Source of the DNA: Candidatus Gottesmanbacteria bacterium RIFCSPLOWO2_01_FULL_42_22
Lineage (GTDB): Bacteria > Patescibacteriota > Microgenomatia > 2-02-FULL-39-11
NCBI GenBank assembly: GCA_001779315.1
Contig: MFJU01000022.1
Location: forward strand, 1 to 50,550
Direction: 5' to 3'
Length of the DNA: 50,550 nt
The notes beneath the pieces were generated by a model. It made no database searches, was not told the DNA's origin, and saw only the letters and a list, made by a program, of their open reading frames with translations. Shown here piece by piece: positions 27,294-36,474 of the stretch. The position numbers were made by a program, and so were the translations under genes. Every line of letters starts with the position of its first letter. Positions within the stretch are counted from its first letter, which is position 1.

Positions 27294-28576
27294 ATAAATA
27301 TCTCAGATCCATTAGTCTGGCATTTAAAACACCGGAACTTCGCCGCAAAATAATTTTTACGGCAGTAATTTTTCTGGTTTTTAGGATTTTTGCCCATGTA
27401 CCTGTGCCGGGGGTGAATCTGGTGAAATTGAGAGCCCTCTTTTCCCAAAGCGAATTCCTGGGACTGTTGGATATCTTCTCAGGAGGGACTTTGGCTAACT
27501 TCTCGGTCATGGCTATCGGTCTTAATCCTTACATCAATGCTTCCATCATCCTGCAGCTTTTGACGATTGTTTTTCCCAAACTCGAGGAACTTCAAAAAGA
27601 GGGAGAGGCAGGCAGGGAAAAAATCAACCAGTATACCCGTTTTCTGTCTGTGCCTTTAGCCACGTTGCAGTCTCTGGGTATGTATGCCCTTTTGAGAAAC
27701 CAGGGGATTATCGAAAATTTGAACCCTGTGACTTTGATGTCACTGGTGGCGACAATGACAGCAGGGACAGTTGTTTTAATGTGGTTGGGGGAACTTATCT
27801 CCGAGTTCGGCATCGGCAACGGTATTTCCCTTTTAATTTTTGCCGGAATCGTCGGGCGTATGCCGGTCTTTCTGGGCCAGACTTTTTCTCTGGTTTCCCA
27901 GGAAATGCTGGTTAATCTGCTTATTTTTGTTATCTTGGGATTTGCGGTAGTGGCCGGAATCGTCTTTATCAATGAAGCTGTCAGGCAAGTGCCGGTCAAC
28001 TACGCCAAAAGGATCAGGGGCAACCGTCTTTATGGCGGACAAACGACCTATTTACCTTTGAGATTGAATCAGGCCGGAGTTATTCCCATCATCTTTGCCG
28101 TTTCCCTCGTTTTAATCCCCCAGCTTCTGGGCAAATTTCTGTCGCAAATTCCCAATCAGGCTTTAGCCTCCGTGGCCTCCCGGGTGGCCGCTATTTTTTC
28201 AGCTCAAGGCATAGTTTACAATGTTTTCTATTTTCTTCTGGTTATCGGCTTTACTTATTTTTATACGGCGATTACCTTTAACCCCCAGAAAATATCAGGA
28301 GAAATCCAGAAGTACGGCGGATTTATACCGGGTATAAGGCCGGGCACTCCTACCGCCAATTACCTTAATTATATTCTGACCAGGATTACTTTAGCCGGAG
28401 CCCTGTTTTTAGGTTTGATTGCCATCCTGCCTTCTTTGGCACGTCTGGCGACCGGTATTTCCTATTTGACCATCGGCGGTACCAGTATTCTAATTGTTGT
28501 TTCGGTTGTTTTGGAGACAGTCAAACAGATAGAAGCCCAACTGGTTATGCGTAATTATGAAGGGTTTCTGAAGTAA
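27290..28576 (+). CDS. secY: Protein translocase subunit SecY
   Basis: Channel subunit of the Sec translocon in the cytoplasmic membrane, 428 aa with about ten membrane segments. SecY signatures: [24 protein letters not shown]-like [39 protein letters not shown], and the cytoplasmic loop [40 protein letters not shown] is the conserved C-terminal loop. Overlaps rplO by 4 nt; adk follows after 2 nt. Confidence 0.98.
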   Translation: MNKYLRSISLAFKTPELRRKIIFTAVIFLVFRIFAHVPVPGVNLVKLRALFSQSEFLGLLDIFSGGTLANFSVMAIGLNPYINASIILQLLTIVFPKLEELQKEGEAGREKINQYTRFLSVPLATLQSLGMYALLRNQGIIENLNPVTLMSLVATMTAGTVVLMWLGELISEFGIGNGISLLIFAGIVGRMPVFLGQTFSLVSQEMLVNLLIFVILGFAVVAGIVFINEAVRQVPVNYAKRIRGNRLYGGQTTYLPLRLNQAGVIPIIFAVSLVLIPQLLGKFLSQIPNQALASVASRVAAIFSAQGIVYNVFYFLLVIGFTYFYTAITFNPQKISGEIQKYGGFIPGIRPGTPTANYLNYILTRITLAGALFLGLIAILPSLARLATGISYLTIGGTSILIVVSVVLETVKQIEAQLVMRNYEGFLK

Positions 28577-28578
28577 TT

Positions 28579-29148
28579 ATGCACCTTATTATCTACGGTC
28601 CGGAAGGCTCAGGCAAAGGCACGCAAGCCAATGTTCTAAGTAAATATTACCATTTGCCCATAATAACTTCCGGCGATTTGGTCAGAGCAATGGCTGAAGC
28701 TGATAAAGGATCAATCGGGCAAGCCTGCCGTCAGGCATTAGAATCAGGCACTTATGTTTCGGATGACGTCATGTTTGAAATCTGGCGGCAGAAATTGGCC
28801 ACAAGGGAAGCGAAAAAAGGTTTTATCCTAGACGGTTTTCCCAGAAATAAACATCAGGCGGAATTTTTGCTCGATCAGGTTAAGAAAAACGGTTATAAAA
28901 TTGACAGGGTAATTTATATTACTCTGGGTGATGAGGAAGCTCACCGCCGGCTGAAAAAGAGGAACCGCAAACTTTTTGAAGGGAGTACGGAGTTTCATGA
29001 CAGTCCGGAAAGGATTACCCAGCGTTTAGCCACCTACCGGGCGCGGGAAAAGGAAACATTGGCATATTTCAAGGAGATGAAACTGCTTACGGAAATCAAC
29101 GGAGAGCAAGCGGTAGAAGAGGTTTTCCATGAGATTGTTTCAGGGTAG
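28579..29148 (+). CDS. adk: Adenylate kinase
   Basis: ATP + AMP to 2 ADP. 189 aa, a short-LID form. P-loop GPEGSGKGTQAN at residues 7-15, AMP-binding TSGDLVRA, LDGFPRN near 86, and the LID with RLKKRNRKLFEGSTEFHDSP without zinc cysteines. In the usual place after secY. Its 3' end overlaps the next gene by 20 nt. Confidence 0.95.
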   Translation: MHLIIYGPEGSGKGTQANVLSKYYHLPIITSGDLVRAMAEADKGSIGQACRQALESGTYVSDDVMFEIWRQKLATREAKKGFILDGFPRNKHQAEFLLDQVKKNGYKIDRVIYITLGDEEAHRRLKKRNRKLFEGSTEFHDSPERITQRLATYRAREKETLAYFKEMKLLTEINGEQAVEEVFHEIVSG

Positions 29149-29695
29149 AAAAATACTTCTTTTAGCCGGACTGGCCGGAACCGGTAAAACAACAGCCTCC
29201 GGCTTTTTTCGTTCATTTAATATCCCTGTAGTCAGAATGGGAGATGTGACCGACCGTTATCTAAGGAGAGAAAAATTAGTGTTGGATGAGACCAATGAAA
29301 GCAAGGTGAGACGCAATTTAAGACTGAAGTACGGCAGCGATTATTATGCCAGGGAGACGTTGCCCAAAGTCGCAAATAAACTAAACAGCAGCCGTTTGGT
29401 GATAGTTGAAGGCCTTCGTTCAGAAGAAGAGAGGCAGACGTTTTTAAAGGAATTTGGTAATTGCCGGCTACTCTATTTGGAAGTTCCCTCCGGATTACGG
29501 AAAGAAAGGCTCTTAAAAAGGAAAAACCGTCCCTTAAAATTAAGACAAATAGAATTAAGGGAAAATTACGAAAAAATAAATTTAGGGACTGATAGGCTTA
29601 AAAAAGAGGCGGATTATTTTATTAAAAATTCAGGTACGCTTTCCGATTTAAAAGAAGAAATTAAAGAGCTTGTCAAAAAAATAAGCAATGATTGA
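29129..29695 (+). CDS. UPF0200-like P-loop nucleotide kinase
   Basis: 188 aa AAA-type small kinase. P-loop GLAGTGKTT at 14-22, VVRMGDVTDRYLRRE near 34, IVEGLRSEEERQTFLKEF near 92-110, and a late KEADYFIKNSGTLSDLKEEI. This order (MGDV, then GxRSxEE, then ADxxIxNxGxL) resembles the UPF0200 family best known from archaea, related to dephospho-CoA kinase and adenylate kinases. The substrate is unknown. It overlaps adk by 20 nt and map by 8 nt, so it belongs to the secY-adk-map unit. A dephospho-CoA kinase role is conceivable given coaBC in the window, but unproven. Confidence 0.7.
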   Translation: MRLFQGRKILLLAGLAGTGKTTASGFFRSFNIPVVRMGDVTDRYLRREKLVLDETNESKVRRNLRLKYGSDYYARETLPKVANKLNSSRLVIVEGLRSEEERQTFLKEFGNCRLLYLEVPSGLRKERLLKRKNRPLKLRQIELRENYEKINLGTDRLKKEADYFIKNSGTLSDLKEEIKELVKKISND

Positions 29696-30491
29696 TTATA
29701 AAACAGACGAAGAAATAGAAATCATGCGAAAAGGAGGCATCATCCTTTCGGAAGTTATGGATCTGCTGTTAAGAACTGCGAAAGTAGGTGTCAGTATGGC
29801 AGAATTGGACCGGTTGGCAGAGTCGGAAATTGAAAAAAGAGGAGCAGAACCGTCATTTAAAAAAGTACCGGGATATAAATGGAGTATCTGCGCCTGTATT
29901 AATGAAATCGTCGTCCACGGCATACCGGGAAACTATAAAATCAGACCGGGTGACGCGGTCGGTATTGATTGCGGAGTTTATTATGAGGGTTTTCATACAG
30001 ATGCTTCCTGGACTATAAGAGTCGGGCACGGTTCAAACGACAAGGCGATTGACCGCTTTTTAGAAGTCGGAGAGAAAGCTTTAAGAAATGCCCTAAGGCA
30101 GGTTAGAACAGGCAATTATATATTTGATGTCTCCCGCGCCATCCAAACGGAAGTCGAAGGGGCAAATTTCAGTGTCGTTAAGAGTTTAATCGGCCATGGG
30201 GTAGGCCGCTCCCTTCACGAGGAACCGGAAATTCCCGGTGTGGCCCGGGGGAAACGGAGTGAGAGTATTCCCATTAAACAGGGAATGGTCTTAGCTATCG
30301 AAGTAATTTATAATATGGGTGGCAGTGACGTCATTTATAAAGGAAATGACGGATGGACAATCAAAACTAAAGATGATAAAATATCAGGACTTTTCGAAGC
30401 CACCGTGGGGGTATCGAACCACGGTGTTCTTCTTTTGACAAAAATAAATGGCACATCAGGGGACAATCGAAAAGACAGGTCAGGTGATTGA
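29688..30491 (+). CDS. map: Methionine aminopeptidase, type I
   Basis: Removes N-terminal Met from nascent proteins. 267 aa. Metal ligands and active-site residues appear in order: EIVVHGIPG (His), [19 protein letters not shown] (two Asp), [16 protein letters not shown] (His), [10 protein letters not shown] (Glu) and [17 protein letters not shown] (Glu). The C-terminal 15 codons overlap infA by 44 nt in another frame. Confidence 0.95.
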   Translation: MIDYKTDEEIEIMRKGGIILSEVMDLLLRTAKVGVSMAELDRLAESEIEKRGAEPSFKKVPGYKWSICACINEIVVHGIPGNYKIRPGDAVGIDCGVYYEGFHTDASWTIRVGHGSNDKAIDRFLEVGEKALRNALRQVRTGNYIFDVSRAIQTEVEGANFSVVKSLIGHGVGRSLHEEPEIPGVARGKRSESIPIKQGMVLAIEVIYNMGGSDVIYKGNDGWTIKTKDDKISGLFEATVGVSNHGVLLLTKINGTSGDNRKDRSGD

Positions 30492-30666
30492 GGCATTGCC
30501 CAATACCCTGTTTCGGGTCAAAATGGATGACCAAAAAGTTATACTTTGTCATCTGTCAGGTAAAATGAGGATTCATTACATCAAAATCCTGCCGGGTGAC
30601 ATGGTTAAAGTAGAAATGACGCCCTATGATCTGACAAAAGGCAGGATTACCTATAGAATGAAGTAG
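30448..30666 (+). CDS. infA: Translation initiation factor IF-1
   Basis: 72 aa OB-fold factor occupying the 30S A site during initiation. [20 protein letters not shown] and [23 protein letters not shown] (cut here) match the family, ending GRITYRMK. The ATG at 30448 gives the standard N-terminus [11 protein letters not shown]; the gene therefore starts 44 nt inside map. Confidence 0.96.
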   Translation: MAHQGTIEKTGQVIEALPNTLFRVKMDDQKVILCHLSGKMRIHYIKILPGDMVKVEMTPYDLTKGRITYRMK

Positions 30667-30715
30667 TTGGTAGTTTATAGCTAAGAACTATGAACTAATA
30701 ACCTTAAACTAAATT

Positions 30716-30829
30716 ATGAAAGTCCAATCATCAGTTCAAAAAAGATGTAAAAAATGCAAAGTGGTAGTGAGACGGGGCCACGTTTATATAGTTTGTGAGA
30801 ACCCGAAGCATAAACAGAGACAAGGATAA
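30716..30829 (+). CDS. rpmJ: 50S ribosomal protein L36
   Basis: bL36, 37 aa, a very small gene between infA and rpsM. Reads [20 protein letters not shown], then [17 protein letters not shown]. The zinc-binding set Cys11, Cys14, Cys27, His32 is intact. It stops 2 nt before rpsM. Confidence 0.97.
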   Translation: MKVQSSVQKRCKKCKVVVRRGHVYIVCENPKHKQRQG

Positions 30830-30831
30830 TT

Positions 30832-31242
30832 ATGGCACGTATAGCAGGAGTTGATTTACCGAATCATAAAAGAATAGATATTGCCCTGACCTATATTTAT
30901 GGGATTGGCAGGAGAAATGTCCAAACTCTTTTGACCACAGCCAAAATTGAGGCCGGGAAAAAGGTGGGCACTTTAACCGAAGAAGACGTCGGCCGCATTA
31001 TGAAAGTTTTGGATAAAGATTTTAAGATAGAGGGTGATCTGAGGATCGAAGTTACGGAGAATATTAAAAGATTGAAGGAAATAGGCTGTTACCGCGGTAT
31101 CAGGCACGTTAAGAATTTGCCGGTACACGGTCAGAGGACCAGGGTCAATGCCAGGACCAAAAGAGGCAAAAGACAGACTGTCGGAGCTTTAAGAAAGGAT
31201 ATGCGGGCAAAAGTAACCACCCCGGAACCGGCCGCCAAGTAA
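30832..31242 (+). CDS. rpsM: 30S ribosomal protein S13
   Basis: uS13 of the 30S head, 136 aa. MARIAGVDLPNHKRIDIALT, YIYGIGRRNVQTLL and CYRGIRHVKNLPVHGQRT are diagnostic; a short basic C-terminus contacts tRNA. Confidence 0.98.
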   Translation: MARIAGVDLPNHKRIDIALTYIYGIGRRNVQTLLTTAKIEAGKKVGTLTEEDVGRIMKVLDKDFKIEGDLRIEVTENIKRLKEIGCYRGIRHVKNLPVHGQRTRVNARTKRGKRQTVGALRKDMRAKVTTPEPAAK

Positions 31243-31248
31243 AATATT

Positions 31249-31617
31249 ATGAAAAAAACAGCTAAAATTGCCGAAAAAGGCAAAGTCTTTATTACTTCAA
31301 CCTTCAATAATACCATCGTGACTTTAACCGATGAAAAAGGCAATGCCCTGGGTTGGGGATCTTCAGGCAGTGTGGGATTCAAAGGTACCCGCAAATCCAC
31401 TCCGTTTGCCGCCACATCAGCCGTTGACCAGGTAGTTAAAAAAGTGATGATGAAAAATAGGCTAAGGACTGTCGAAGTCTTTATCAAAGGTCCGGGCTCC
31501 GGCAGGGATGCGGCTTTGAGAGCTTTAAAAAGCGCGGGTTTATTCATTACCATGATTGCCGATGTTACGCCGATGCCTCACAATGGAGTAAGACCTAAAA
31601 AGAAAAGGAGAGTCTGA
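31249..31617 (+). CDS. rpsK: 30S ribosomal protein S11
   Basis: uS11 of the platform, 122 aa. [39 protein letters not shown] and [15 protein letters not shown]-like [20 protein letters not shown] are typical; ends [11 protein letters not shown]. Shares one base with rpsD. Confidence 0.98.
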   Translation: MKKTAKIAEKGKVFITSTFNNTIVTLTDEKGNALGWGSSGSVGFKGTRKSTPFAATSAVDQVVKKVMMKNRLRTVEVFIKGPGSGRDAALRALKSAGLFITMIADVTPMPHNGVRPKKKRRV

Positions 31618-32237
31618 TGGCTAGATACAGAGGACCGAAAAACAGGATTGCCAGAAGAGAAGGTATTGATCTGGGGCTTAAAACACCCGGATCAGCCGCC
31701 CATGCCAATCTTATGAAACGGTTGAAAATCACACCTGGCATGCACGGCCAAAAGAGAAAAAGAAAACCTTCCGATTATGGAATACAATTGAGGGAAAAAC
31801 AGAAAGTGAAAAGGCTGTACGGACTTCTGGAGAAACAATTCAAGAATTATTTTGCCAAAGCCTCAAGCCACACGCAAAACACGGGAGAGGTGCTTTTATC
31901 GCTTTTGGAAAGGCGCCTGGACAATGTTATCTACCGGCTTAATCTGGCGCCGACCAGGACCAGCGCCCGTCAATTTGTAACCCATGGCCACGTTTTAGTT
32001 GATAATAAAAAAGTGAATATCCCTTCATATTCAGTTAGGGCAGGGGAGGTTATTTCCATGAAGCCGAAATTTCTGGAGACCCCTGTTGTCAGGCAAATGC
32101 TGGAAATCAAAGATGCCTCACTGGCAGCCTGGTTATCCAAAAAAGGGCCGGTCGGCAAAATTACCAGACTGCCGAAAAGGGAAGATATTGCCGAAGCTAT
32201 TAATGAACAGCTTATTATTGAGTTTTATTCCAGATAA
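31617..32237 (+). CDS. rpsD: 30S ribosomal protein S4
   Basis: uS4, primary 16S binder and E. coli alpha operon repressor, 206 aa. [39 protein letters not shown] and ARQFVTHGHVLVDNKKVNIP (S4 domain) are clear. The N-terminal zinc cysteines of some S4 forms are absent. Confidence 0.98.
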   Translation: MARYRGPKNRIARREGIDLGLKTPGSAAHANLMKRLKITPGMHGQKRKRKPSDYGIQLREKQKVKRLYGLLEKQFKNYFAKASSHTQNTGEVLLSLLERRLDNVIYRLNLAPTRTSARQFVTHGHVLVDNKKVNIPSYSVRAGEVISMKPKFLETPVVRQMLEIKDASLAAWLSKKGPVGKITRLPKREDIAEAINEQLIIEFYSR

Positions 32238-32254
32238 TATTTAAGGAGGTTTAT

Positions 32255-33172
32255 ATGGTTGAACCAAGATTTACAGTCAAAGAGGAGACCGTAAGCGAAA
32301 ATTACGGTAAGTTTTCTTTTGAACCTTTGGAGCAGGGTTACGGTCATACATTAGGAGTTTCTTTAAGGCGCGTACTTTTGACATCCCTCAAGGGGGCAGC
32401 CGTCACCAAAGTCAGAATAGACGGAGTTAAACATCAATTTTCCACCTTGCCGGGATTGAAAGAGGATGTCATTCAGCTCATTTTAAATATCAAAAAACTT
32501 AGGGTTCAGCTCCCATCAGACAAGCCGGTTACGGCCAAATTGAATGTCAAAGGTCCGGGCAAGTTTTATGCCAAGGATATTGCTGTACCAGATGCGGAAA
32601 TCATCAATAAGGACTTATATCTGGGTGAATTGACTTCCAATAAAGCCAAGATGAATATGGAGATTTATATCGAGCCCGGATACGGATACCTGACGACCGA
32701 AGAGTACAGAGGATCGAAGGAAATGAACATGATTATTCTTGACGCTTTATACAGCCCGGTGACCCGTGTTAATTACAAAGTCGAAGCCACCCGGGTTGGC
32801 CGTGTGACCGATCTGGATAAGCTGATCATGGAAATCTGGACGGATGGTACAGTTTCTCCAATTGAGGCTGTCAAAGAAGCTTCAAAAATCCTGGTTGCCT
32901 ATTTCCTGCAGATTTATGAACCCAAAGCCAAAAGTACTGACAGTGTTGCCGTGACACCGGCAGTATCTGAGGAGGTACTCAAAATGACTTTGGAGGAGCT
33001 TGATCTTCAGACCAGGATTGTCAATGCACTGCATAACGGCGGTATTGATACGGTCGGCCAGCTTTTGGGCACACCGAAAAAAGAGCTTTATAAAATCAAA
33101 AATTTGGGAGCCAAATCAATTACCCATATTGAAGGGATTTTACGGGAGAAAGGCATAGCTCTGACCGTTTAA
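32255..33172 (+). CDS. rpoA: DNA-directed RNA polymerase subunit alpha
   Basis: 305 aa. N-terminal dimerisation domain with FEPLEQGYGHTLGVSLRRVL and LSLKGAAVTKVRIDGV-like LTSLKGAAVTKVRIDGVKH; a linker at about 215-240; C-terminal domain with NALHNGGIDTVGQLLGTPKK and IKNLGAKSITHIEGIL, which contacts UP elements and activators. An AAGGAGG at 32242-32248 serves as Shine-Dalgarno. Confidence 0.98.
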   Translation: MVEPRFTVKEETVSENYGKFSFEPLEQGYGHTLGVSLRRVLLTSLKGAAVTKVRIDGVKHQFSTLPGLKEDVIQLILNIKKLRVQLPSDKPVTAKLNVKGPGKFYAKDIAVPDAEIINKDLYLGELTSNKAKMNMEIYIEPGYGYLTTEEYRGSKEMNMIILDALYSPVTRVNYKVEATRVGRVTDLDKLIMEIWTDGTVSPIEAVKEASKILVAYFLQIYEPKAKSTDSVAVTPAVSEEVLKMTLEELDLQTRIVNALHNGGIDTVGQLLGTPKKELYKIKNLGAKSITHIEGILREKGIALTV

Positions 33173-33176
33173 AAAT

Positions 33177-33611
33177 ATGAGACATAATGTTTTCGGCCGG
33201 AAACTGAATCGTGACGTCAAAGAGCGCAAAGCGCTTTTCCGCAGTCTGGTAAAGGCATTTATCGACAAAGGCAGAATAAAGACGACTTATGCCAAAGCGC
33301 GCGCCGTCGGCTCTTTGATCGAAAAACTGGTTACCAAAGCCAAAGACGGATCCCGCGCCTCGATGACTCAATTGATGTCATTTTTTAACCACAAGGAACC
33401 GGTTAAAAAACTGACCGATGAGATTGCCCCCCGTTTCAAGGACAAAATCGGCGGTTATATCAGAATGATCCGTTTAGGCAGAAGAAGCGGTGACAATGCC
33501 CAGGAAGTTTTACTGGAATGGACGGTACCGGAGCCGAAAATTGAAAAAGCCGGCAAAGTCAAAACAGCCGTTAAAAAAGAAATTTCCGGGAAAAAGAAAA
33601 ACAAAAAATGA
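33177..33611 (+). CDS. rplQ: 50S ribosomal protein L17
   Basis: bL17, 144 aa. MRHNVFGRKLNRDVKERKAL, RIKTTYAKARAVGSLIEKLV and GGYIRMIRLGRRSGDNAQEV match; a Lys-rich tail of about 30 residues follows. Overlaps rplM by 4 nt. Confidence 0.98.
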   Translation: MRHNVFGRKLNRDVKERKALFRSLVKAFIDKGRIKTTYAKARAVGSLIEKLVTKAKDGSRASMTQLMSFFNHKEPVKKLTDEIAPRFKDKIGGYIRMIRLGRRSGDNAQEVLLEWTVPEPKIEKAGKVKTAVKKEISGKKKNKK

Positions 33612-34045
33612 TAAAACAGTACACAAAACCCACCAGAGCAAAGGATATTGTCAGAAAATGGCACATTGTTGATCTTAAAGGCAAAATATTAGGAAGAGCT
33701 GCCACCGATATTGCCGCTAAGTTAATCGGCAAAAACAAAGTTTATTATGTTCCGAATCTGGACTGCGGTGATCATGTAGTCGTCGTCAATGCCACCAAAG
33801 TTGAAGTCACGGGAAAGAAACCCTCCCAAAAAGAATACATGCATTTTTCCGGTTACCCGGGGGGCCTTAAAAGAAAACTGTATAAACAGATCATGCTGGA
33901 GAAGCCGGAAAGAATTATTCAGCAGGCGGTTTCCGGGATGCTGCCGAAAAATAAACTGCGCGATTCCATGCTCAAACGGCTTTATGTTTATCATGATGAT
34001 AAACATCCCTATGAGGCAAAATTATCACATGGCGAAAAAAACTGA
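33608..34045 (+). CDS. rplM: 50S ribosomal protein L13
   Basis: uL13, 145 aa, early 50S assembly. WHIVDLKGKILGRAATDIAA, GDHVVVVNATKVEVTGKK and HFSGYPGGLK are diagnostic. Its 3' end overlaps rpsI by 17 nt. Confidence 0.98.
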   Translation: MIKQYTKPTRAKDIVRKWHIVDLKGKILGRAATDIAAKLIGKNKVYYVPNLDCGDHVVVVNATKVEVTGKKPSQKEYMHFSGYPGGLKRKLYKQIMLEKPERIIQQAVSGMLPKNKLRDSMLKRLYVYHDDKHPYEAKLSHGEKN

Positions 34046-34487
34046 AAATAAAAAACAGCAATATTATGAAGCAGTCGGGCGCCGGAAAGAAGCGACTGCC
34101 CGTGCCAGGCTTTATGTTCTGACCCAGGACACCATTGATATCGGTGGTGTTTCCATAAAAAAAGGCGATATTATGGTAAATAAAAAGCCCGTGGAGCAAT
34201 TTTTCCCCGGCGAAACTGCCAAAAGTATTTATCTGGAACCGTTCCGCACCACCAATACTGTCGGCAGGTTTACCGTCTCGGCCCTGGTTACCGGAGGAGG
34301 CACATACGGCCAGATGGGTGCTTTCATCCATGCCGTCTCCAGAGCACTTCTGGAAATTGACAAGGACAAATTTCGCCCGATTCTCAAAAAAAGAGGTTTC
34401 TTAAAAAGAGACCCCCGTATGAAAGAGCGCCGCAAAGCCGGTTTAGCCCAAAAAGCCCGGGCCAAAAAACAATCCCCGAAGCGTTAA
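34029..34487 (+). CDS. rpsI: 30S ribosomal protein S9
   Basis: uS9, whose C-terminal tail reaches P-site tRNA, 152 aa. EAVGRRKEATARARLYVL, VSALVTGGGTYGQMGAFIHA and the end KERRKAGLAQKARAKKQSPKR-type basic tail fit. A much longer frame from 33789 lies over rplM; the ATG at 34029 matches the family N-terminus. Last gene of the ribosomal block. Confidence 0.97.
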   Translation: MAKKTENKKQQYYEAVGRRKEATARARLYVLTQDTIDIGGVSIKKGDIMVNKKPVEQFFPGETAKSIYLEPFRTTNTVGRFTVSALVTGGGTYGQMGAFIHAVSRALLEIDKDKFRPILKKRGFLKRDPRMKERRKAGLAQKARAKKQSPKR

Positions 34488-34542
34488 TTACCTCCACCCG
34501 TCGGGTATTCCGAATCTACACCTGTTCTTTGAGATCTTTTTA

Positions 34543-34592
34543 TATCTTCTAGTATCTTCTAATATCTTGTAAGTTCTACTAATATTTGTTAA
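34543..34592 (+). repeat. Degenerate 10-bp tandem repeat
   Basis: About five successive 10-nt units related to TATCTTCTAA (TATCTTCTAG, TATCTTCTAA, TATCTTGTAA, then more diverged copies) in the gap between rpsI and the Fic gene. Period equals one helical turn. A weak promoter (TTGTAA at 34567, TAAAAA at 34590) overlaps it. Confidence 0.5.
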
Positions 34593-34615
34593 AAATATAT
34601 GGAAGCATCTTTTTT

Positions 34616-35611
34616 ATGCAGCTTGATTACACTTATTCCATAACCGAGTCCATCAAAAATCATCTTTATCAGCTTGACGTTTTGAAAAAAGCTTTAACTT
34701 TGATGCCGCCTCTTCCCCATATCGAAGAGAATCTGAGGCGAAAATCGCTTCTTAAAAGTTCCGTTTATTCTGCCCGCATTGAGGGCAACCGTTTGAGAAT
34801 GGAAGATGTGGAAAATTCCGCCTTTGGCCTTCGCTCTGAAACCAAGGAAAAAATGGAGATCGCCAATATATTAAAAGCCATTCATTGGCTGGATTCCGAA
34901 AAAACTCCAGCGGTGTTATCAGCAGTCCTTTTAAAAAATTTGCACGGCTATATCATGTCCGGTCTGACGGAAGAATTGGGGAAATTCAGGCAAGGGCAAT
35001 CTGCCATTTTCAATCAAGCCGGAGTCGCCATCTACATGCCTCCGCCTGCCGGAGAATTGGAAGCATCAGTAGATAGATTGATAAACAGAGTCAACCTTTC
35101 AAAGGATTCCGGTCCTCTAAAATCAGCCTATTTTCATTTTGTATTTGAGAAAATCCATCCTTTTCTGGACGGCAACGGCCGCGTAGGCAGACTGGTTTCC
35201 GCTTTTATCCTGAAACAGACAGGTTATGACTTCAGAAGTTTAGTTTCCCTGGAAGAGTATTTGGAAAATGAACGTGAAAGGTATTATTATTTTTTAAACA
35301 TAAGTTCCCAGGATATCACCCCATTTGTGGAATTTTTTGTGGAAGGACTGCTTATCCAGGCGGAAAAAGCGGTGGGGAATCTGGGAAAAACAGAAAAGGA
35401 GCGGCCGGAAGACAGTCTCTTGCCCAGACGCCGGGAAATACTGGAGATTATCAGAGACCAGAAAATGGTTTCATTCGATGCCATCAAAAGGAGATTTTAT
35501 AAGGTGCCTGTAAGTTCCATACACTATGATTTAAAGCAATTAATTAAACACGGCTTTATCAAAAAACTGGGCATCACCCGCGGTTCCCTTTATACCCCTG
35601 CTACTATATAA
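34616..35611 (+). CDS. Fic family protein (AMPylase-type) with winged-helix C-terminus
   Basis: 331 aa. The N-terminal inhibitory helix motif SARIEGN is at 52-58, so this is a class II self-inhibited Fic. The catalytic motif HPFLDGNGRVGR starts at His181. A C-terminal winged helix (about 265-331: RRREILEIIRDQ, VSSIHYDLKQLIKHGFIKKL) may bind DNA. Fic enzymes usually transfer AMP from ATP to protein hydroxyls; the target is unknown. All catalytic residues appear intact. A longer frame from a TTG at 34586 exists; the ATG at 34616 is preferred. Followed 5 nt later by an ATP-grasp gene. Confidence 0.9.
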   Translation: MQLDYTYSITESIKNHLYQLDVLKKALTLMPPLPHIEENLRRKSLLKSSVYSARIEGNRLRMEDVENSAFGLRSETKEKMEIANILKAIHWLDSEKTPAVLSAVLLKNLHGYIMSGLTEELGKFRQGQSAIFNQAGVAIYMPPPAGELEASVDRLINRVNLSKDSGPLKSAYFHFVFEKIHPFLDGNGRVGRLVSAFILKQTGYDFRSLVSLEEYLENERERYYYFLNISSQDITPFVEFFVEGLLIQAEKAVGNLGKTEKERPEDSLLPRRREILEIIRDQKMVSFDAIKRRFYKVPVSSIHYDLKQLIKHGFIKKLGITRGSLYTPATI

Positions 35612-35616
35612 ACAGG

Positions 35617-36474
35617 ATGAATATCGCTTTTGTCACCTATGCCAAATCACCCCGGTTTACCCCCAGCGATAAATTACTGGTCAAACCATTAGAGTCGTTT
35701 GGACACAAACTATTTCCGGCTCCCTGGGACAATCCGGAAATTGACTGGCAGAAGTTTGATGTTTTGATTCTCCGCTCCTGCTGGAATTACCATCTACATA
35801 TTGACGGATTTCTGTCCTGGTTAAAAAAGATAAAAAAGTTAGGTATCAGACTCTGGAATCCTTATCAAATCGTCCTTTGGAATATCGATAAAAGATATTT
35901 ATTTGATTTGGAGAAAAAAGGCATTGGAATCATTCCGACAAAACTCATTAAAAAAAATGCAGTTTCTACCCTCAAGAAGTATTTTTCAGATTTCAATTGT
36001 CAGGAACTTATTGTCAAACCGACTATCGGTGCTTCGGCTTATAAAATAAACCGTTTTCTTGTATCCGAAGCTGAAATAAGACTAAAAGATTTTCAGCAGA
36101 TGTTAACTCAAACCGATTGTCTAATCCAACCATTGATGAAAGAAATATTTGAGGGGGAAATATCGATGATTTTTTTGGGAAAAAAATTCAGTCATGCAAT
36201 CTTAAAACAACCCCGGCAAGATGAATTTAGAGTGCAGATAGAATTAGGAGGGACGGAAGAATTAACTAATTTATCTCCGGAGTTGATAAAACAAGGCCAA
36301 AAAATTATTGATAGCATAAAAGGAAATTTGTTATATGCCAGGGTGGACGGTATTATTCATGATGGAAAGTTTATGCTGATGGAACTGGAATTGGTTGAAC
36401 CGCACCTCTTTCTCGATTTATATCCGCCTTCAGCCCTCCAATTTGCCTCAAAATTTGAAAATTTCAGTAAATGA
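35617..36474 (+). CDS. ATP-grasp ligase, DcsG/RimK-like
   Basis: 285 aa. N-terminal domain with NIAFVTYAKSPRFTPSDKLL, DVLILRSCWNYHLHIDGFLSWL and LWNPYQIVLWNIDKRYLFDL, then the ATP-grasp part with LIVKPTIGASAYKINRF, LIQPLMKEIFEGEISMIFL and LLYARVDGIIHDGKFMLMEL; the closing ELVEPHLFLDLYPPSALQFA supplies metal ligands. The arrangement resembles the DcsG-type ATP-grasp proteins of the cycloserine pathway and glutathione synthetase relatives. The substrate is unknown; ATP-dependent carboxylate-amine ligation is likely. Probably cotranscribed with the Fic gene; its end overlaps the convergent L,D-transpeptidase by 11 nt. Confidence 0.75.
   Translation: MNIAFVTYAKSPRFTPSDKLLVKPLESFGHKLFPAPWDNPEIDWQKFDVLILRSCWNYHLHIDGFLSWLKKIKKLGIRLWNPYQIVLWNIDKRYLFDLEKKGIGIIPTKLIKKNAVSTLKKYFSDFNCQELIVKPTIGASAYKINRFLVSEAEIRLKDFQQMLTQTDCLIQPLMKEIFEGEISMIFLGKKFSHAILKQPRQDEFRVQIELGGTEELTNLSPELIKQGQKIIDSIKGNLLYARVDGIIHDGKFMLMELELVEPHLFLDLYPPSALQFASKFENFSK

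Noticed and set aside
33789-34028. Long N-terminal extension of S9
   Set aside because: The upstream part is rplM read in another frame; S9 family sequence begins at 34029.
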